Assembly: GCA_036417435.1 (NCBI GenBank)
Contig: CM070905.1
Location: forward strand, 66,667,092-66,731,091
Direction: 5' to 3'
Length of the DNA stretch: 64,000 bases
Origin: Inia geoffrensis
Taxonomy: Eukaryota > Chordata > Mammalia > Artiodactyla > Iniidae
Under the pieces are notes generated by a model. The model was not told where the DNA came from. It made no database searches and was given only the letters and a program-made list of their open reading frames with translations. Each line of letters opens with the position of its first letter. Position 1 is the stretch's first letter. A program made the translations under genes and the position numbers. Of this stretch, positions 61,213-64,000 are shown piece after piece.

Positions 61213-64000
61213 TCTCTGCTTGACTTCACCTCTATGGACTCTGAGTTGGTATGTGTGAAGGGTAGTCTGCGAATTTACACATGTGGAATTGCCAATGATG
61301 CTGGCCCAGAGACCAAACTCGGAGAAGCACTGCAGTAGAGATTTATAACCTTGGCTGCTTAATAGGATCACCAGGGAGCTTGAAAAATTCTGGATGCCCA
61401 GGATTAAGTCTATAGGGAGTAGGGCCCCGGTGATTCAAACCAATGTGCAATAAAGTATGGAACCCCTGATAAATGAACACCAATAGTCATGGGAGAGAAT
61501 GGGCAAAATAGCTAAGGAACAAAGGTCTGGAGTCCCAGGTCACAAATAGGTGCCTTATAGATGACAGTATTCCGAAAAGCCTCCACTTAACATCTAAGTC
61601 TCCTAAGAAAATAAATAATTCAAACTGGGTTGATAAATATGTTGACATTCCAACTCTCCCTTGGAGCACTTAAATATCTCAAATGCAAATAAAATCCAAT
61701 ACATTCTTAAGGTATGTACTTAAAGGTGCTCCAAATTCTTTTCATTGTAGGAATTTAAGATCGTACAGGGACTGTTTCTTATGTACGTGCTCCAACACCA
61801 GAACGGTACCTGATACTGCTGTTTTTCTTATCATATAAACAAATATACTCCTTAGTTCTTAAAAAAAAAAATTAAGCAAGAAAATTGATAGCAGTTACAA
61901 GTATTAATTATTATCATGCTCATTATCATAATTTTCCAGATGTTCAGCCCTGGTATGCCGCACAAACAAAGGTGTAGTCAGACTGTACAGGCACTCAGTT
62001 GGCTTGGGAGTGGCAAGCCGGAAAGCCAGCACAGGCAGTAACAAATTCCAAGAACATGGGGCTGAGGCAGAGTTTGGCCCTCAAACCTAGTATGAAGGAA
62101 CAGTTAGGGCATGACGTTTAGCCAAGCAGATGGGAGCAAGCAGGCGAGTTAGCAGGGGAGCAGAAGTAGCATACAAAGACTTCTCCAGGGAAAGTCCTGC
62201 CAGCCCTCTGCTCAGGTTAAGAAGGCTTTCTTCTGTGGGTTTGCAGGGCCAAGCAAGACTCAGTTCTGTCAGAGCAGAGGAATGCAGTGGGAGGTCAAGT
62301 GCTCTGGAGAGTTCCCAGATTGCCCCAAGCTCCTGTTAGCCACACCTTTGCCATTACTTCTAAGGTTGGTCTTCTGCCAGTCCATAGTTGGACTGAAAGT
62401 GCAAGAAAAGCATCATCCTCCTCCCTGTGGAGTTGACTAACACCTGATATTTACCGATAGAACTTGATCATGGAGTGTTTTGAAGTGTTCAACTTCTTTT
62501 AATTCCTGCAGTTTGGTAAATCAGGTGTCAGTTTCCTCATAGTCCCAAGGATTAGTTACATCGGTTGTTCACTGGATCAAGGGCTTAAATATCAATTTGA
62601 AGTCGGAAAAAAAAATTAGCCAAATAATCCCACTCTCATCCGCTTCCCTCTGAACTTGAACCATTTGTTTACTTTCCATGATGTCATCTGTTCCCTGCCA
62701 TTTCTGGGGTTACCACATAGATCTGTATAACAATGGAAATACTCAGCTATTCTTGATTGAGCTTAACGCGTGCATTTATCTCTTTGAATATTCATCGTAC
62801 ACTTGTTTGCACCAGTTTTTTTCAGACTCTAAATACCCAAAAGCAGGCACACTCTTAGAATGGTAAATCGTAAATGGTGTTAATATCAACAGGCCTGGTC
62901 ATCATAACTTTAAAGTAAATCCAGATTTGCCACAAAAACATGGATTCTCAGAAGGCAGATGATAAATATTTATTAGATTGAGGATTTCGTTCACTATATA
63001 GCCTGAAAGTAAATAATAACTATCTACAATTTGCTTCTGTCTCTTGTATATTGTTTAGGATCCTTTTTCCCATACTTGGGGCTTCACTAGATAATGAATC
63101 TGAGGCAGCCCAGGAGAAAACTGGGGGAACACCTAATGGAGTCTTGTGCATATGGGTTAGACTAGTAATCTAAGCTCAAAGTAAAGAGACATTTTCAGAT
63201 TCTCCTGCAGGGTTTTGAGAATCTTAATAAACCTAAGATTTAAAATATGCATAATTAAAGAGAAAATATCCCTGATAAATAATCTTTTAAGAAATTATTG
63301 GTGTTTGGAATCTTCTGTCTCTGAAGACCATCCTCTGTCACTCTAGTATTTTCCAGAGCCTCTTGAAGTTAATGAGAATTCAAAGCTATGGTATATACAT
63401 AGAATAAACATCAAATGTGTTTTATGTGAAATAGGTATAAAACTGGGTTAAAAGCTTCAAATATACCATATGACATGTAAATTAGCATAATGATGAATAC
63501 TGTGGCCTTCACCAACTGCTTGAAGGCATTTCTCTGAAAGGAAGAGGAAAACTGGCAACTAGATTGTAATTGTTCAAAAGCTTTCTAAGAAGTAGGTTTA
63601 CTTGCACAGATGAGCAGAGATTAAAGAAACACATGAGGCTTGTGTGATGTCACCTTCCTTCCATTGCTGCTCTAGGAAGTAGTGACTCTTGGTTGACCAG
63701 AGATCACAATGAGAGGAGAAAAGCATTGATGAAAGTATCAGGGATTCTCATTCTGACTTGATGCGTTATGATTACCTGCTAAATATTTAAACTGATTTTA
63801 TACAGGGAGCACAGTGGGGTCAGCTAAACTGTTTCTTAAATTCTTGTTTTAGATCCCATGTTTTGCAAAAGTCTTGTGAAATACAATTTTTGTCTCCTGA
63901 TTCCTTTGTTACACTAGTTGTTTGTACGGAGAGATTATATTATTTTACTTAGTGTAAGCTATTTCTAAATGAATATTGGAAAGTATGACAAAAGTGAGGT
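61213..64000. other. Mostly unique AT-rich DNA
   Basis: A MER5-like remnant at 61,325-61,450; nothing else recognised. Open frames up to about 70 codons have no family. The window ends inside this block. Confidence 0.45.
61325..61450. mobile_element. MER5-like DNA transposon remnant
   Basis: CACTGCAGTAGAGATTTATAACC, TGGCTGCTTAATAGGATCACCAGGGAGCTTG, CTGGATGCCCAGG, TAGGGCCCCGGTGATTC follow MER5A order (CAGTGGTTCTCAACCTTGGCTGC..AGAATCACCTGGGGAGC). Confidence 0.7.

Overview
The window is a stretch of mammalian nuclear DNA, almost certainly cetacean or a close artiodactyl relative. The clearest marker is a tRNA-derived SINE of about 200 bp, starting GGGCTTCCCTGGTGGCGCAG and ending near GCGTACCGC plus an A-tail, which matches the CHR family of Cetacea, hippopotamus and ruminants. 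I count nine copies, plus three shorter relatives. Several L1 copies have the structure typical of artiodactyl and cetacean L1s. Ancient mammalian repeats (MIR, L2, MER5-type, MER20, MLT1, old L1M/L1ME) fill in the rest. There is no operon, no bacterial-style gene and no CRISPR array, and no protein-coding gene is firmly established.

Layout. (1) 1-1.86 kb: a decayed, intronless, minus-strand copy of a CTAGE/MIA2/MIA3 (TANGO1-type) coiled-coil gene, cut by two CHR SINEs and running off the left edge. (2) 2.6-12.36 kb: a minus-strand L1 cluster. It holds three 3' fragments (2.6, 3.1-4.6 and 4.7 kb) and one nearly full-length L1 of about 7.5 kb (4.86-12.36 kb) with 3' UTR, ORF2, ORF1 and a GC-rich 5' UTR. 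This L1 is dead: it has an early stop in ORF2, multiple frameshifts, a changed reverse-transcriptase motif A, a broken ORF1, a CHR SINE inside ORF2 and a roughly 260-bp GA repeat inside the 5' UTR. (3) 12.4-38 kb: AT-rich, mostly unique sequence with scattered old repeats (L1ME at 15.5 kb, MER5 at 18.6 kb, MLT1 LTR at 19.9 kb, MIRs, MER20 at 22.3 kb) and younger SINEs at 29.5 and 32.9 kb. (4) 38.1-42.7 kb: an L1 3' end on the plus strand and a decayed L1 on the minus strand. (5) 42.7-59.5 kb: mostly unique sequence with SINEs at 45.3, 47.5, 48.0, 49.3 and 57.8 kb, L2 remnants at 50.3 and 55.7 kb, and a short inverted plus direct repeat at 55.45 kb. (6) 59.5-61.2 kb: an old plus-strand L1 containing two nested SINEs. 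(7) 61.2-64 kb: unique sequence.

The only hints of non-repeat coding potential are short open segments with good splice-like borders on the plus strand (50,972-51,038; 52,319-52,350; 56,230-56,306; 56,518-56,577; 56,782-56,848). Their phases can be joined, but I recognise no protein family and chance is a serious alternative. I found no convincing previously undescribed system. The most informative items are the CTAGE retrocopy, the nested and dated retroelement insertions, and the candidate exon chain. Repeat-family names and consensus comparisons come from memory and were not computed.
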